Origin: Bacteroides eggerthii
Lineage (GTDB): Bacteria; Bacteroidota; Bacteroidia; Bacteroidales; Bacteroidaceae
Length of the DNA stretch: 64,000 nt
Reading direction: 5' to 3'
Assembly: GCF_025146565.1 (NCBI RefSeq)
Contig: NZ_CP102258.1
Location: 4,124,001-4,188,000 of the forward strand
Position numbers and translations under genes: made by a program. The first letter of the stretch is position 1. Each line of letters begins with the position of its first letter. The notes under the pieces were generated by a model. That model was not told where the DNA came from. It made no database searches and saw nothing but the letters and a program-made list of their open reading frames with translations. Positions 29,449 to 40,200 of the stretch are shown piece by piece.

Positions 29449-31416
29449 ATGAAAAACTTACCTTTACTCATGTGTACTGCTTTTTGCGGGCTGAATGCCG
29501 TCCAGGCTGATGCTGCAGACAACAAAAAGGATGAAAGGCCCAATATTCTTTGGCTTACTTTTGAAGATACCAGCGCTTACGAATTCGGTTGTTATGGTAA
29601 TAAAGGCGTACACACCCCAAATGCGGATAGTCTAGCCGTTCATGGCATACAATTTATGAACGCATGGTCAGTGGCTCCGCAAAGTTCTGCTGCACGCTCG
29701 TCACTTATCACCGGCTGCTACTCCTCAAGCTACGGAATGGATGTCCATCCGGTTCCATACGACACTCCGGAAAACATATTCTTCCCTCAATGGCTACGGG
29801 AAGCCGGATATTATTGCACTAACAACAGCAAAACGCATTACAACTCCACCACAGACAATAAAAGTTGTTGGGACGAATGTACCCCTAAAGCATCCTACAA
29901 CAGTACTAAACGCGGTAAAGACCAACCATTCTTCGCTGTGTATAACACAGTGACCTCACACATGGGACGTATCCGTACTTTCCACACTGATGGACGAAGA
30001 GATTATACAACGGAAGGTATTTATCCTGAGCTTCTCACCCTGCCTTCCTACGTACCCGACTTGCCCGAAGTGCGTTCCGACTATGCCGGCCACCTGGAAG
30101 CCGTACAGGATGTAGACACTTGGTTGGGATTTTTTCTGAAAGATCTGAAAGAAAAGGGATTGGACGACAATACGATTATCTTCTTCTTCAGCGATCATGG
30201 CGGTTGCGTCCCGCGCGGCAAAGGATATTTATATGAAAGCGGTTTGAGAGTCCCCATGATAGCCTACTTTCCACCCAAATGGCAACATCTGGCTGGAAAG
30301 AAAGCATCCGGTAAAGAATATTCTTTGGTGAACTTCACCGATTTAGGCCCTACCGTACTTAGTCTTGCGGGAGTAAAACCGCCTAAGCACATGCAAGGCA
30401 AAGCTTTATACGGGAAATATGCATCCGATGAAAAACGGGAAATTCAGTTTGCTCTGGCTGCCAACCAACTACATCATTTTATGCCTGTACGTGCCGCCAC
30501 CGACGGACGTTTCAAATACATCCGTAGCTATATCCCCTATCGTCAATTTGCCCTGCGCAATTATTATCAATGGGGTATGCCGTCCAATAAGGCATGGGAC
30601 ACGTTGGTATTAGGCGGTCACAATACCAATCCCGACTGGGCACAAACTTTCAACGCCCACCCGGCCGAAATGTTGTTCGACCTTGAAAAAGATCCAGGCG
30701 AACTACATAATTTATCCGACTCTCCCGAATATGCGGAAGTCCTGGCAAAAATGCGTAAAGCCCTTTCTGACCATATCCGTTCTACAAAAGATTTAGGATT
30801 TTTCATGCCCACTTCCCGCGTAAATACAACATTATACGACAAAGTGCGCAAAGAAAAATATCCCTTGAATGAACTATATAACCTTGTAGAGTTAGCCGGT
30901 ACAGCTAAAGCAAGCGATGCCTCTGTATTCGAGAAAGCATTATCCAGCCAATACCCGGAAATGCGTTATTGGGCATCCGTAGGTTTAGCGCAACTTGGAA
31001 TCAAAGGAGAGTTACAAGTTTGTCCTCCAACCTTGCTTACCCTGATGAACGATGCCGACCCATATATAGCCTGCGAAGCAGCCTATGCTGCAGCCTATTT
31101 GGGAGAAACATCCAAAGGCATCGAGCGTCTAAATCATCCGGCAAAAGAAGCTGACAGAAAAGTCGGTTACTCTTTACTGGAATGTTTGTCCTTGGACAAA
31201 ACTATGCAACCTGCCATCCGCACTCATCTGGCAGACCTGAAAGAGAAGGCCGAAATTCTTCCTCGCAAAGCAAATGAAGATGCCGGGCTAATGGCACGCG
31301 GCATTTTGGTCAACCTCGGTGAGATGAATATAAAGGACCTGCATGGCCCCGAATCCTATAAATTAGGATTGAAACTGAATCATGGACGCAGACCCATGGT
31401 TCCGCTTCCAAACTGA
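29449..31416 (+). CDS. Exported S1 sulfatase with C-terminal helical-repeat extension (S1_8-like)
   Basis: The 655-residue protein has a signal peptide (ending near VQADA). The formylglycine site is S79-S-A-A-R83 followed by SSLITG, the serine-type motif with Ala in place of the usual Pro. Metal ligands are suggested by LTFEDTS and FFFSDHGG. The opening PNILWLTFEDTSAYEFGCYGN recalls the S1_8/N-sulfoglucosamine sulfohydrolase branch, so removal of N-sulfate from glucosamine is a possible role, not proven. After the catalytic part (to about 490) a C-terminal stretch of about 150 residues (RYWASVGLAQLGIKGE; ACEAAYAAAYLGET) looks like HEAT-type repeats. It is transcribed away from the rest of PUL2 and converges on the MATE gene. 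Confidence 0.85.
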   Translation: MKNLPLLMCTAFCGLNAVQADAADNKKDERPNILWLTFEDTSAYEFGCYGNKGVHTPNADSLAVHGIQFMNAWSVAPQSSAARSSLITGCYSSSYGMDVHPVPYDTPENIFFPQWLREAGYYCTNNSKTHYNSTTDNKSCWDECTPKASYNSTKRGKDQPFFAVYNTVTSHMGRIRTFHTDGRRDYTTEGIYPELLTLPSYVPDLPEVRSDYAGHLEAVQDVDTWLGFFLKDLKEKGLDDNTIIFFFSDHGGCVPRGKGYLYESGLRVPMIAYFPPKWQHLAGKKASGKEYSLVNFTDLGPTVLSLAGVKPPKHMQGKALYGKYASDEKREIQFALAANQLHHFMPVRAATDGRFKYIRSYIPYRQFALRNYYQWGMPSNKAWDTLVLGGHNTNPDWAQTFNAHPAEMLFDLEKDPGELHNLSDSPEYAEVLAKMRKALSDHIRSTKDLGFFMPTSRVNTTLYDKVRKEKYPLNELYNLVELAGTAKASDASVFEKALSSQYPEMRYWASVGLAQLGIKGELQVCPPTLLTLMNDADPYIACEAAYAAAYLGETSKGIERLNHPAKEADRKVGYSLLECLSLDKTMQPAIRTHLADLKEKAEILPRKANEDAGLMARGILVNLGEMNIKDLHGPESYKLGLKLNHGRRPMVPLPN

Positions 31417-31436
31417 TAAGCTGGGCAACAACGTTG

Positions 31437-32795
31437 TCATCTCCCTTGAGCCTGTACCCTAAATTTTCGAAATTGCCACACCAGCATTGTCCCCGCTATC
31501 AGACTGGCCAGCAGATCGGAGATAGGCATGCTATACCAAACTCCTGCTGCACCGAAAAAGCGAGGTAAAATCAACAGACAAGGGAGCAACACTACCATTT
31601 GGCGGGTAAGGGAAAGAAATATCGCCTTACTCGCCATTCCTATACTTTGGAAGAAATTAGCCGTAACCATTTGAAAGCCGATAATAGGGAAGAACATCAC
31701 CACAATGCGCAACCCCTTTGCCGAGAGCTCTATAAGTTCGGCATCCGATGTAAAAATACCGACTACCGTATCCGAAAACAACATTCCTATAATAAAGCCG
31801 AAAGTCGTCACCCCGGTAGCATAGATAATCGTCAGTTTCAATGTCTTGGTAACACGTTCATATTGTTTGGCTCCAAAATTATAGCCTGCAATAGGTTGCA
31901 TTCCCTGGTTTAATCCCATTACAATCATCACGATAATGAAGACCAGCCGATTGACGATACCAAAAGCACCGATAGCCAAGTCACCGCCATACTTCTTCAA
32001 TCCTTGATTAATAAGAATCACGATGAAGCATGCCGCCATGTTCATCAAAAACGGAGACATGCCAATGGCCAACGAATCAAAAACAATTTTACGTTTCAAC
32101 CGGAAAATACCACGATGAAAATGTAACAGTTCTTCTTTACTGCTGAATATCCAAAGCTGCCACATCAACGATATAATCTGCGCCACAATCGTTGCGATCG
32201 CTGCTCCGCGAATACCCCAGCCAAAACCGTAAATAAATACGGGGTCAAGTATCGTATTAATAATCACCGTAGCGATAGTGGCATACATGGCCTTCTGTGG
32301 ATGCCCCGAAGAACGCAGTACCGCGTTCAATCCCAGATAGAGATGCGTAATAGTATTCCCAAGAAGGATAATATACATATAGTCACGTGCATACCCCACC
32401 GTCTCGTCACTGCCACCGAAAAAGTAAAGGATAGGATCAAGAAAATCCATGACTATCACCGTAAAAGCCACTCCAAGCAGAATATTCAATACAAACACAT
32501 TGCCCAAGACGCGCTGCGCAGTATCGTAGTCTTTCTGCCCAAGCTTGACAGAGATCAATGTAGCAGCTCCCACGCCCACCAACGACCCGAAAGCCGCCGC
32601 AAGGTTCATTAAAGGAAAGGTCAATGCCAATCCCGAAATAGCCATTGTGCCCACACCATGCCCGATGAAGATACTGTCTACCATGTTATATAAGGAAGAT
32701 GCTGTCATAGCAATGATTGCCGGTACAGCATACTGCATCAATAATTTTCCGATATTCTCTGTACCCAACGCTGTGGGAGTTTTTTGTCCTACCAT
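31437..32795 (-). CDS. MATE-family multidrug/metabolite efflux transporter
   Basis: The 452-residue inner-membrane protein has about 12 hydrophobic helices in two similar halves, typical of MATE antiporters (NMVDSIFIGHGVGTMAISGLA; MGLNQGMQPIAGYNFGAKQYE). The second motif is the family's characteristic Q-P-x-x-GYNFGA. The frame continues to an ATG at 32822, but a -7 box (32820-32827) overlaps that codon, so the internal ATG at 32795 (MVGQKTPTALGTENIG) is the likely start. The exported compound is unknown. It diverges from lysS. Confidence 0.93.
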   Translation of the reverse strand: MVGQKTPTALGTENIGKLLMQYAVPAIIAMTASSLYNMVDSIFIGHGVGTMAISGLALTFPLMNLAAAFGSLVGVGAATLISVKLGQKDYDTAQRVLGNVFVLNILLGVAFTVIVMDFLDPILYFFGGSDETVGYARDYMYIILLGNTITHLYLGLNAVLRSSGHPQKAMYATIATVIINTILDPVFIYGFGWGIRGAAIATIVAQIISLMWQLWIFSSKEELLHFHRGIFRLKRKIVFDSLAIGMSPFLMNMAACFIVILINQGLKKYGGDLAIGAFGIVNRLVFIIVMIVMGLNQGMQPIAGYNFGAKQYERVTKTLKLTIIYATGVTTFGFIIGMLFSDTVVGIFTSDAELIELSAKGLRIVVMFFPIIGFQMVTANFFQSIGMASKAIFLSLTRQMVVLLPCLLILPRFFGAAGVWYSMPISDLLASLIAGTMLVWQFRKFRVQAQGR

Positions 32796-32819
32796 ACTTT
32801 TTACCTTTTTTTGAGGGCG

Positions 32820-32851
32820 CAAATGTACTCAAAATTCGGCAGGTGAGCAAA
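32820..32851 (-). promoter_or_regulatory. Promoter of the MATE gene
   Basis: On the minus strand TTTG (32851-32848), 20 nt, then TACATTTG (32827-32820) fits the Bacteroides consensus in both boxes. It moves the start of the MATE gene to 32795. Confidence 0.65.
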
Positions 32852-32902
32852 AAACGTTCCACAGAGTACACAAGCTATGCGACGAATAAATTCCTCTAAA
32901 GA

Positions 32903-32933
32903 TTCGCTTTCTGAAAAATGTTTCGTATTTTTG
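32903..32933 (+). promoter_or_regulatory. Promoter of lysS
   Basis: TATTTTTG (32926-32933) matches the -7 box, with TTCG 19 nt upstream as an imperfect -33 box. The lysS ATG at 32961 lies about 22 nt after the expected start. Confidence 0.5.
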
Positions 32934-32960
32934 TCCCCAAATTGAGTGAATTATAGCGAA

Positions 32961-34685
32961 ATGAACGTATTAGAACTAAGTGAACAAGAAATCATTCGTC
33001 GCAACAGCATGAATGAACTTCGCGCGATGGGCATCGAGCCCTATCCCGCAGCAGAGTATGTAACCAACGCTTTCTCTACCGATATCAAAGATGAATTTAA
33101 AGACGACGCCGAACCGCGCCACGTATCTGTAGCCGGACGCATCATGAGCCGTCGTGTTATGGGAAAAGCCTCTTTTATTGAATTACAGGACTCAAAAGGA
33201 CGTATCCAAGTATATATTACCCGCGATGACATCTGCCCGGACGAAGATAAGGAAATGTATAATACCGTATTCAAACGCTTGCTTGATTTAGGTGACTTCA
33301 TCGGCATTGAAGGCTTTGTATTCCGCACCCAAATGGGTGAAATCAGCATCCATGCCCAGAAGCTAACCGTACTTGCCAAGAGCATCAAACCGCTACCTAT
33401 CGTAAAATATAAGGACGGTGTAGCTTACGACTCTTTTGACGATCCGGAATTGCGTTACCGCCAACGTTACGTTGACCTCATTGTAAACGACGGTGTTAAA
33501 GAAACATTTCAAAAGCGTGCCACAATTATCAGGACTATGCGCGCCGCACTGGATGAAGCCGGCTATACGGAAGTGGAAACACCGATTCTCCAATCCATTC
33601 CCGGCGGAGCAAGTGCTCGTCCTTTCACTACACACCATAACTCACTAGATATGGATCTCTACCTGCGTATCGCCACCGAGCTTTACCTGAAAAGACTAAT
33701 CGTAGGCGGTTTTGAAGGTGTGTACGAAATCGGAAAAAACTTCCGCAACGAAGGTATGGACAAGAACCATAACCCGGAATTCACTTGCGTGGAATTGTAT
33801 GTGCAATATAAAGATTACAATTGGATGATGGGCTTCACCGAGAAGCTGCTTGAGCGTATTTGCATTGCTGTAAACGGAGGAACGGAAACAACGATTGACG
33901 GCAAGACCATCAGTTTCAAGGCTCCTTACCGCCGCTTGCCTATCTTGGATGCCATCAAGGAAAAGACCGGCTATGACCTCAACGGCAAGAGCGAAGAGGA
34001 AATCCGTCAGATATGCCGCGAACTGAAAATGGAAATTGACGATACCATGGGCAAAGGCAAGCTGATAGACGAAATCTTCGGTGAATTCTGTGAAGGTACA
34101 TTCATACAGCCTACATTCATCACCGATTACCCGGTGGAAATGAGTCCGCTGACCAAAATGCACCGCAGCAAACCGGGACTGACCGAACGCTTCGAGCTGA
34201 TGGTGAACGGCAAAGAACTGGCAAACGCATACAGCGAGCTGAACGATCCTATCGATCAGGAAGAACGCTTCAAAGAACAACTGAAACTAAGTGAAAAGGG
34301 CGATGACGAAGCTATGTTCATCGACCAGGATTTCTTGAAAGCATTGCAATACGGTATGCCTCCGACATCGGGTATCGGTATCGGTATAGACCGTCTGACT
34401 ATGTTGATGACTGGTCAGCCGTTTATTCAGGAAGTGTTGTTCTTCCCGCAGATGCGCCCTGAAAAGGTAACTCCGAAAGACGCGCCTGCCAAATTTATGG
34501 AACTGGGTATCCCTGAAGAATGGGTTGCAGTCATTCAGAAGGCAGGCTACAACATGGTTGGTGACATGAAAGACGTAAATCCGCAGAAGTTGCACATGGA
34601 CATTTGCGGCATCAATAAAAAATATAAATTAGAACTGGCAAATCCGACTGTGAAAGATGTAGAAGGTTGGGTTGAGAAAATCTAA
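32961..34685 (+). CDS. lysS: Lysyl-tRNA synthetase, class II
   Basis: The 574-residue enzyme charges tRNA-Lys. An OB-fold anticodon-binding domain (about residues 50-150, [21 protein letters not shown]) is followed by the class II catalytic core with motif 2 ([15 protein letters not shown]) and motif 3 ([15 protein letters not shown]). After motif 3 a C-terminal extension of about 75 residues ([20 protein letters not shown]...GWVEKI), absent from the E. coli enzyme as I recall it, looks like a small helical domain and appears typical of Bacteroidetes. An upstream GTG at 32946 is in frame, but the ATG at 32961 is preferred. gpsA follows after 3 bp. Confidence 0.97.
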   Translation: MNVLELSEQEIIRRNSMNELRAMGIEPYPAAEYVTNAFSTDIKDEFKDDAEPRHVSVAGRIMSRRVMGKASFIELQDSKGRIQVYITRDDICPDEDKEMYNTVFKRLLDLGDFIGIEGFVFRTQMGEISIHAQKLTVLAKSIKPLPIVKYKDGVAYDSFDDPELRYRQRYVDLIVNDGVKETFQKRATIIRTMRAALDEAGYTEVETPILQSIPGGASARPFTTHHNSLDMDLYLRIATELYLKRLIVGGFEGVYEIGKNFRNEGMDKNHNPEFTCVELYVQYKDYNWMMGFTEKLLERICIAVNGGTETTIDGKTISFKAPYRRLPILDAIKEKTGYDLNGKSEEEIRQICRELKMEIDDTMGKGKLIDEIFGEFCEGTFIQPTFITDYPVEMSPLTKMHRSKPGLTERFELMVNGKELANAYSELNDPIDQEERFKEQLKLSEKGDDEAMFIDQDFLKALQYGMPPTSGIGIGIDRLTMLMTGQPFIQEVLFFPQMRPEKVTPKDAPAKFMELGIPEEWVAVIQKAGYNMVGDMKDVNPQKLHMDICGINKKYKLELANPTVKDVEGWVEKI

Positions 34686-34688
34686 GAA

Positions 34689-35684
34689 ATGAAGCTACCC
34701 GGTAAAATAGCCATTATGGGCGGAGGAAGTTGGGCCACTGCCATTGCCAAAATGGTATTGGCTCAAGAGGACACTATAAATTGGTATATGCGGCGTGATG
34801 ACCGCATTGCCGATTTTAAGCGGCTTGGTCACAACCCTGCCTATTTGACGGGCGTCAAGTTCGATACAAAACGTATCAATTTCAATTCAAACATCAACGA
34901 TGTAGTCAAGGAGTCAGATACACTAATCTTTGTCACTCCTTCTCCTTATCTGAAAGCTCATTTGAAGAAGCTGAAGACAAAAATCAAAGACAAATTCATC
35001 ATCACAGCTATTAAAGGTATCGTACCTGACGACAACATGATCGTGTCGGAATACTTCACGAAGGAATACGGTGTGCCGACCGAAAACATTGCTGTGCTGG
35101 CGGGTCCCTGCCACGCAGAAGAAGTTGCACTTGAACGTCTCTCCTATCTGACGATAGCCTGTCCCGACATAGACAAAGCGGACAAATTTGCCCGCCGTTT
35201 GGCCAGTTCATTCATCAAGACCTCCGTCAGTAATGATGTAGCCGGTATTGAGTATGGCTCTGTACTCAAAAATGTATATGCCATTGCCGCCGGTATATGC
35301 AGCGGCTTGAAATACGGCGATAACTTCCAGGCTGTACTCATGTCCAACGCCATACAGGAAATGAACCGTTTTCTCCAAACCGTCCATCCATTGAACAGAA
35401 GTATCAGTGATTCTGTTTATTTGGGTGATATGCTGGTGACAGGATATTCCAATTTCAGCCGCAACCGCACGTTCGGTACGATGATAGGAAAAGGATATTC
35501 CGTAAAAAGCGCTCAAATTGAGATGGAAATGATAGCCGAAGGTTACTACGGAACCAAGTGTATCAAGGAGATCAATAAGCACTATCACGTGAATATGCCG
35601 ATATTGGATGCTGTGTATAACATTTTATATGAGCGTATCTCACCAATGATTGAAATTAAGTTACTGACCGACTCTTTCCGCTAA
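34689..35684 (+). CDS. gpsA: NAD(P)H-dependent glycerol-3-phosphate dehydrogenase
   Basis: The 331-residue cytosolic enzyme reduces dihydroxyacetone phosphate to glycerol-3-phosphate for phospholipid synthesis. The N-terminal Rossmann motif is MGGGSWATAIAKM. The substrate domain contains AIKGIVPDDNMIVSEYF, the AGPCHAEEVA segment and the catalytic-lysine region GSVLKNVYAIAAGICSGLKYGDN. It is 3 bp behind lysS and 57 bp ahead of pgi. The lysS-gpsA-pgi order is one I recall from B. thetaiotaomicron, marking this as core genome. Confidence 0.97.
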   Translation: MKLPGKIAIMGGGSWATAIAKMVLAQEDTINWYMRRDDRIADFKRLGHNPAYLTGVKFDTKRINFNSNINDVVKESDTLIFVTPSPYLKAHLKKLKTKIKDKFIITAIKGIVPDDNMIVSEYFTKEYGVPTENIAVLAGPCHAEEVALERLSYLTIACPDIDKADKFARRLASSFIKTSVSNDVAGIEYGSVLKNVYAIAAGICSGLKYGDNFQAVLMSNAIQEMNRFLQTVHPLNRSISDSVYLGDMLVTGYSNFSRNRTFGTMIGKGYSVKSAQIEMEMIAEGYYGTKCIKEINKHYHVNMPILDAVYNILYERISPMIEIKLLTDSFR

Positions 35685-35741
35685 TAATAATGCGGGAAGA
35701 GACAGGGCAGACGAAATACAGTATTTAAAATCTATAATATT

Positions 35742-37079
35742 ATGATTAGTTTGAACATTGAAAAGACTCTTGGATTCATTTCCAAAGAAAACGTTTTCGC
35801 CTACGAATCTCAAGTAAAAGCCGCACAGGATGCATTGGAAAATGGTACTGGTAAGGGTAATGACTTTTTAGGCTGGTTACATCTCCCCTCTTCCATCACA
35901 CAAGAACATCTGGCTGACTTGAAAGCTACCGCACAAGTATTGCGTGATAACTGTGAAGTAGTGGTCGTTGCCGGAATTGGCGGGAGCTACCTCGGTGCAC
36001 GTGCCGTTATCGAGGCTTTGTCAAACAGTTTCACTTGGTTGCAAGACAAGAAATCCACTCCGGTTATTCTGTATGCAGGACACAACATCGGTGAAGATTA
36101 TTTGTATGAACTTACCGAATACTTGCAAGATAAGAAATTCGGTGTTATCAATATCTCCAAATCAGGAACCACAACTGAAACGGCTTTGGCTTTCCGCCTA
36201 CTGAAAAAGCAATGCGAAGACCAACGCGGTAAAGACATGGCAAAAAAAGTCATCGTTGCCATTACAGATGCCAAGAAAGGCGCTGCTCGTGTTACGGCAG
36301 ACAATGAAGGTTACAAATCTTTCATCATTCCCGATAATGTAGGCGGACGTTTCTCTGTACTTACCCCGGTAGGCCTGTTACCCATCGCAGTAGCAGGTTT
36401 CGATATTGAAAAGCTGGTAGCCGGCGCAACGGCCATGGAAAAGCTTTGCGGAAAGGACGTTCCATTTGCTGAAAATCCGGCAGCTATTTATGCAGCCACC
36501 CGCAACGAGCTTTATAAGCATGACAAGAAAATTGAAATTCTCGTAAACTTCAACCCCAAACTGCATTATGTAAGCGAATGGTGGAAACAGCTTTATGGAG
36601 AATCCGAAGGTAAAGAAAACAAGGGTATTTTCCCGGCAGCCGTAGATTTCTCCACCGACCTACATTCTATGGGGCAATGGATTCAGGAAGGCGAACGCAC
36701 CATTTACGAAACTGTAATTTCAGTGGAAAAAACCAACCATAAACTGGAAGTTCCAAGTGATGCCCAGAATTTGGACGGACTGAATTTCCTCGCCGGCAAA
36801 CGTGTGGATGAAGTCAACAAAATGGCAGAATTAGGAACACAGTTGGCCCACGTAGACGGTGGCGTACCCAACATACGCATCGTCATCCCTGCATTGAATG
36901 AAGAAAGTATCGGCGGACTGCTGTATTTCTTTGAAAAAGCATGCGGTATCAGTGGCTATCTTTTGGGTGTCAATCCATTCAACCAACCGGGTGTCGAGGC
37001 TTACAAGAAAAACATGTTCGCCCTATTGAACAAACCGGGTTACGAAGAAGAATCCAAAGCTATTCGGGCAAGACTGTAA
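35742..37079 (+). CDS. pgi: Glucose-6-phosphate isomerase
   Basis: The 445-residue enzyme interconverts glucose-6-phosphate and fructose-6-phosphate. Family marks are the sugar-phosphate-binding [20 protein letters not shown] and [19 protein letters not shown], the catalytic-region [16 protein letters not shown], and the C-terminal [21 protein letters not shown]. The length is that of the short bacterial form. It ends the lysS-gpsA-pgi group, followed by a strong terminator at 37096-37152. Confidence 0.98.
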   Translation: MISLNIEKTLGFISKENVFAYESQVKAAQDALENGTGKGNDFLGWLHLPSSITQEHLADLKATAQVLRDNCEVVVVAGIGGSYLGARAVIEALSNSFTWLQDKKSTPVILYAGHNIGEDYLYELTEYLQDKKFGVINISKSGTTTETALAFRLLKKQCEDQRGKDMAKKVIVAITDAKKGAARVTADNEGYKSFIIPDNVGGRFSVLTPVGLLPIAVAGFDIEKLVAGATAMEKLCGKDVPFAENPAAIYAATRNELYKHDKKIEILVNFNPKLHYVSEWWKQLYGESEGKENKGIFPAAVDFSTDLHSMGQWIQEGERTIYETVISVEKTNHKLEVPSDAQNLDGLNFLAGKRVDEVNKMAELGTQLAHVDGGVPNIRIVIPALNEESIGGLLYFFEKACGISGYLLGVNPFNQPGVEAYKKNMFALLNKPGYEEESKAIRARL

Positions 37080-37095
37080 ATAACCAACTATATCC

Positions 37096-37152
37096 AAGGT
37101 GTCAAAACTAAACCAGGCTATTAATAGCAAGTTTTAGTCTTGACACCTTTTT
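37096..37152 (+). terminator. Intrinsic terminator after pgi
   Basis: AAGGTGTCAA plus ACTAAAC (37096-37113) pairs with GTTTTAGT plus TTGACACCTT (37131-37149), one bulge, then TTTTT. The stem of about 17 bp and the U run make a clear rho-independent terminator. Confidence 0.85.
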
Positions 37153-37267
37153 CAAAACACATTGCTCGGAAATAGGATCCATATTCCGCAATCCGGCTTT
37201 CAACACCAACAGAGGTGCTTCAGAGAAGATACACACATCACCGACAATAACAACAAACCTACATACT

Positions 37268-40200
37268 ATGAGCACACCGATACTCAAAAAAATCCATAGC
37301 CTCTGCTTATGCTTACTTTTCATTCAACCTATATTCGCCCTATCGAATAAAAGTTCCCATAACCTTCTGATCATCAATTCATATAACGAACAAGCCGCAT
37401 GGAGTAACAGTATTATCGTGCCCATTATGCAAGAAGTGGGGAAAATGTCGAACACCAGTGCCTATGTGAGCCACTTGCACTCCATTCTTATTAAAAACGA
37501 CTCCCTTTACCAGCATTCCGTAAACACGTTATTCCAACGCTATGAAAACACCAAACCCCACTCTGTCGTACTGATAGGCAACATGGCGTTTACTTTACGT
37601 GACAGAATCAAGGAAGAATGGGGAGATATCCCCATCATTTTGTGTGCCGGACGGGATAGCTACACCTCGCCCCGGTATAACTATCCGGAGTATGAATCGG
37701 CAGAAATACCGAAAGACTCCATCTTTTCCATCTCAGGGCTCAAAGACAAATATAATTTCACTTTCATACTATGCCCTACTTATTGCAAGGAAACCATTGA
37801 CATGATGATGAAGATACAGCCCGGCATAAAAACATTTATTTTTGCCGCTGACAAACTTTTCATCAACAGGATACACGAAAAAGAGATTAAAAGTTACCTA
37901 TCATCCAGCTACCCGAACATTGAGTATAAACGCATCTATCCCAATTCCAACCCTGCAGTACCAAACTTGAGAAAGTATCTGCTGACCAATGAAGACCCTA
38001 CCGTAGGAATGTTATTCGGTTCCTGGTTCTGCGTAAGGGAGAATCTGTTGGGACATCTCATCACAATGTCAACGGAAGATTATCGTTTCATTATGTCGGC
38101 CAATAAAGGAGTTTTTACACTAAGAGAGTCCTTCCTCGCAGAAGGCGGTTTCATCGGAGGATACTTCTACGACAATGATGCCACCATAAAGCACTTGTTG
38201 CAATGCCTTCGTAGTATCATCAACGGAAGAGAAGCGCGAGACATCCCATTCTATACTCCCGAAAAGAGCTATCCCGTTATTGATTATAATGCACTGAAAC
38301 AACGGGGGATGTCAGAAAAGCTTTGCCCACCCAACACCCTATTTATCAACAAACCGCCCACGCTATGGCAACGATATAAGTTACAAATTAGCATCTGCCT
38401 GTTGATTCTTTCAGTACTGGGCATCGTCTCATACATAAAACATAAATTTCAGCAGAAAGAAATCATGTTGTTAAGAAGCCATAACAAGCTTCTTGAGAAC
38501 ATGCCCGTATTCTACGTGCAGGAACAGGTAATGTTCAATGAAAATGGTATTCCCGAAAGCATGCGCTACATCAATGCCAACATCTTGTTCAAAGAGTTAT
38601 TTTGCTCCAAGCAAAAGCAGGAACAAGTCAATTCAAGCATGTTTCCTCACCAGACGGAAGAGTATTTTATGCAATTTGCCAGAATTGTTTTTCAAGAAAG
38701 AAGGTCGATTGTATTCACCTACTATTTTGAAGAGCAGAACGCCTTCTATGAGGTAATAATACGTCAAGCCGCTGAGGAAAATCTAATAGACATTTTTGGC
38801 GTAAATACCACTACCCTACACCAGACACAGGAATTGTTACGAGCCGCCAACAATAAACTGGCATTGGCACTAGACATCGCACATATCATCCCTTGGCATT
38901 GGGACCTGCAGAAGCATGCCATCACCTGTGATGCCAACCGTTCTCCTTTCGAACTTGCCACCGGTGTAAAGGATGAACGAGGAGTACGGATTATCCACGA
39001 AGCCGACTACTTCAACAACATACACCCTGATGATGCAGAACGGATAAGAGACGACTACCAAGCACTCATCTTAGGCAGAGTAAAGGCACTGAAAGAAGAG
39101 TTCCGCACCGTCATCAAAAAAAATGGCAAAGAATACATCAACTGGGTAGAGGCGCGCGCCGTAGTGGAACAGAGGAATGAACAGGGACATCCTATCTCAC
39201 TCATCGGATCCCTACTTATCATTACCGACCGCAAGCGGAACGAACAGGAACTCATAAATGCCAAAAACCGCGCCGAAGAATCAGACCGGCTGAAGTCAGC
39301 TTTCCTTGCAAACATGAGCCACGAAATACGTACGCCACTCAACGCAATCGTAGGCTTCTCCTCCATACTAGCCACAGCGGAAGAAGAGGAAGAAAAAAGT
39401 GAATATATCAATATTATAGAGAACAACAACCAACTACTTCTGCAACTTATCAGCGACGTATTGGACATTGCCAAAATTGAAGCCAGTTCACTGGACTTCA
39501 ACTATTCCAGCCTTGATCTGAATGTTTTAATGAATGAGTTGGAAAGCACCGCCCTTATGCGCATTACCTCTCCGGATGTATGCCTTGAAATGATCCCGGA
39601 CAGTGACAACTGTTGGGTGATTACCGAACGTAACCGCCTGTCTCAAATCATCATCAACTTACTGAACAATGCCATTAAGTTCACACAAAAAGGTAAAATC
39701 ACCTTCGGTTACAAACTGCAAAAAGAGAAAATCTATTTTTATGTAACCGATACAGGATGCGGTATTCCGGCAGAAAAACAAGATAAAATTTTTGAACGTT
39801 TCATTAAGCTGAATAACTTTGCGCAGGGAACCGGATTGGGCCTTTCTATATGCAAAAGCATAGTAGATGCCATGGGCGGGGAAATAGGAGTAGACTCCAA
39901 AGTAGGAAATGGAAGTACTTTCTGGTTTACACTTCCCTACCATACAGGCACCGCAAATGAAAGTACAGACAAGCCCGTTGAACTATCTGAACTCTCCAAA
40001 GACAAACAAATAACCATACTTATAGCTGAAGATGACGAAAGCAATTACCGGCTCTTTCATTCCATTTTGCAAAAAGATTTTCAACTAATTCATGCACGCG
40101 ACGGAAAAGAAGCAGTCGAGCTATATTCCCTTCATCATCCAAACCTCATCCTAATGGATATCAATATGCCCAATATGAACGGATATGAAGCTACTCACCA

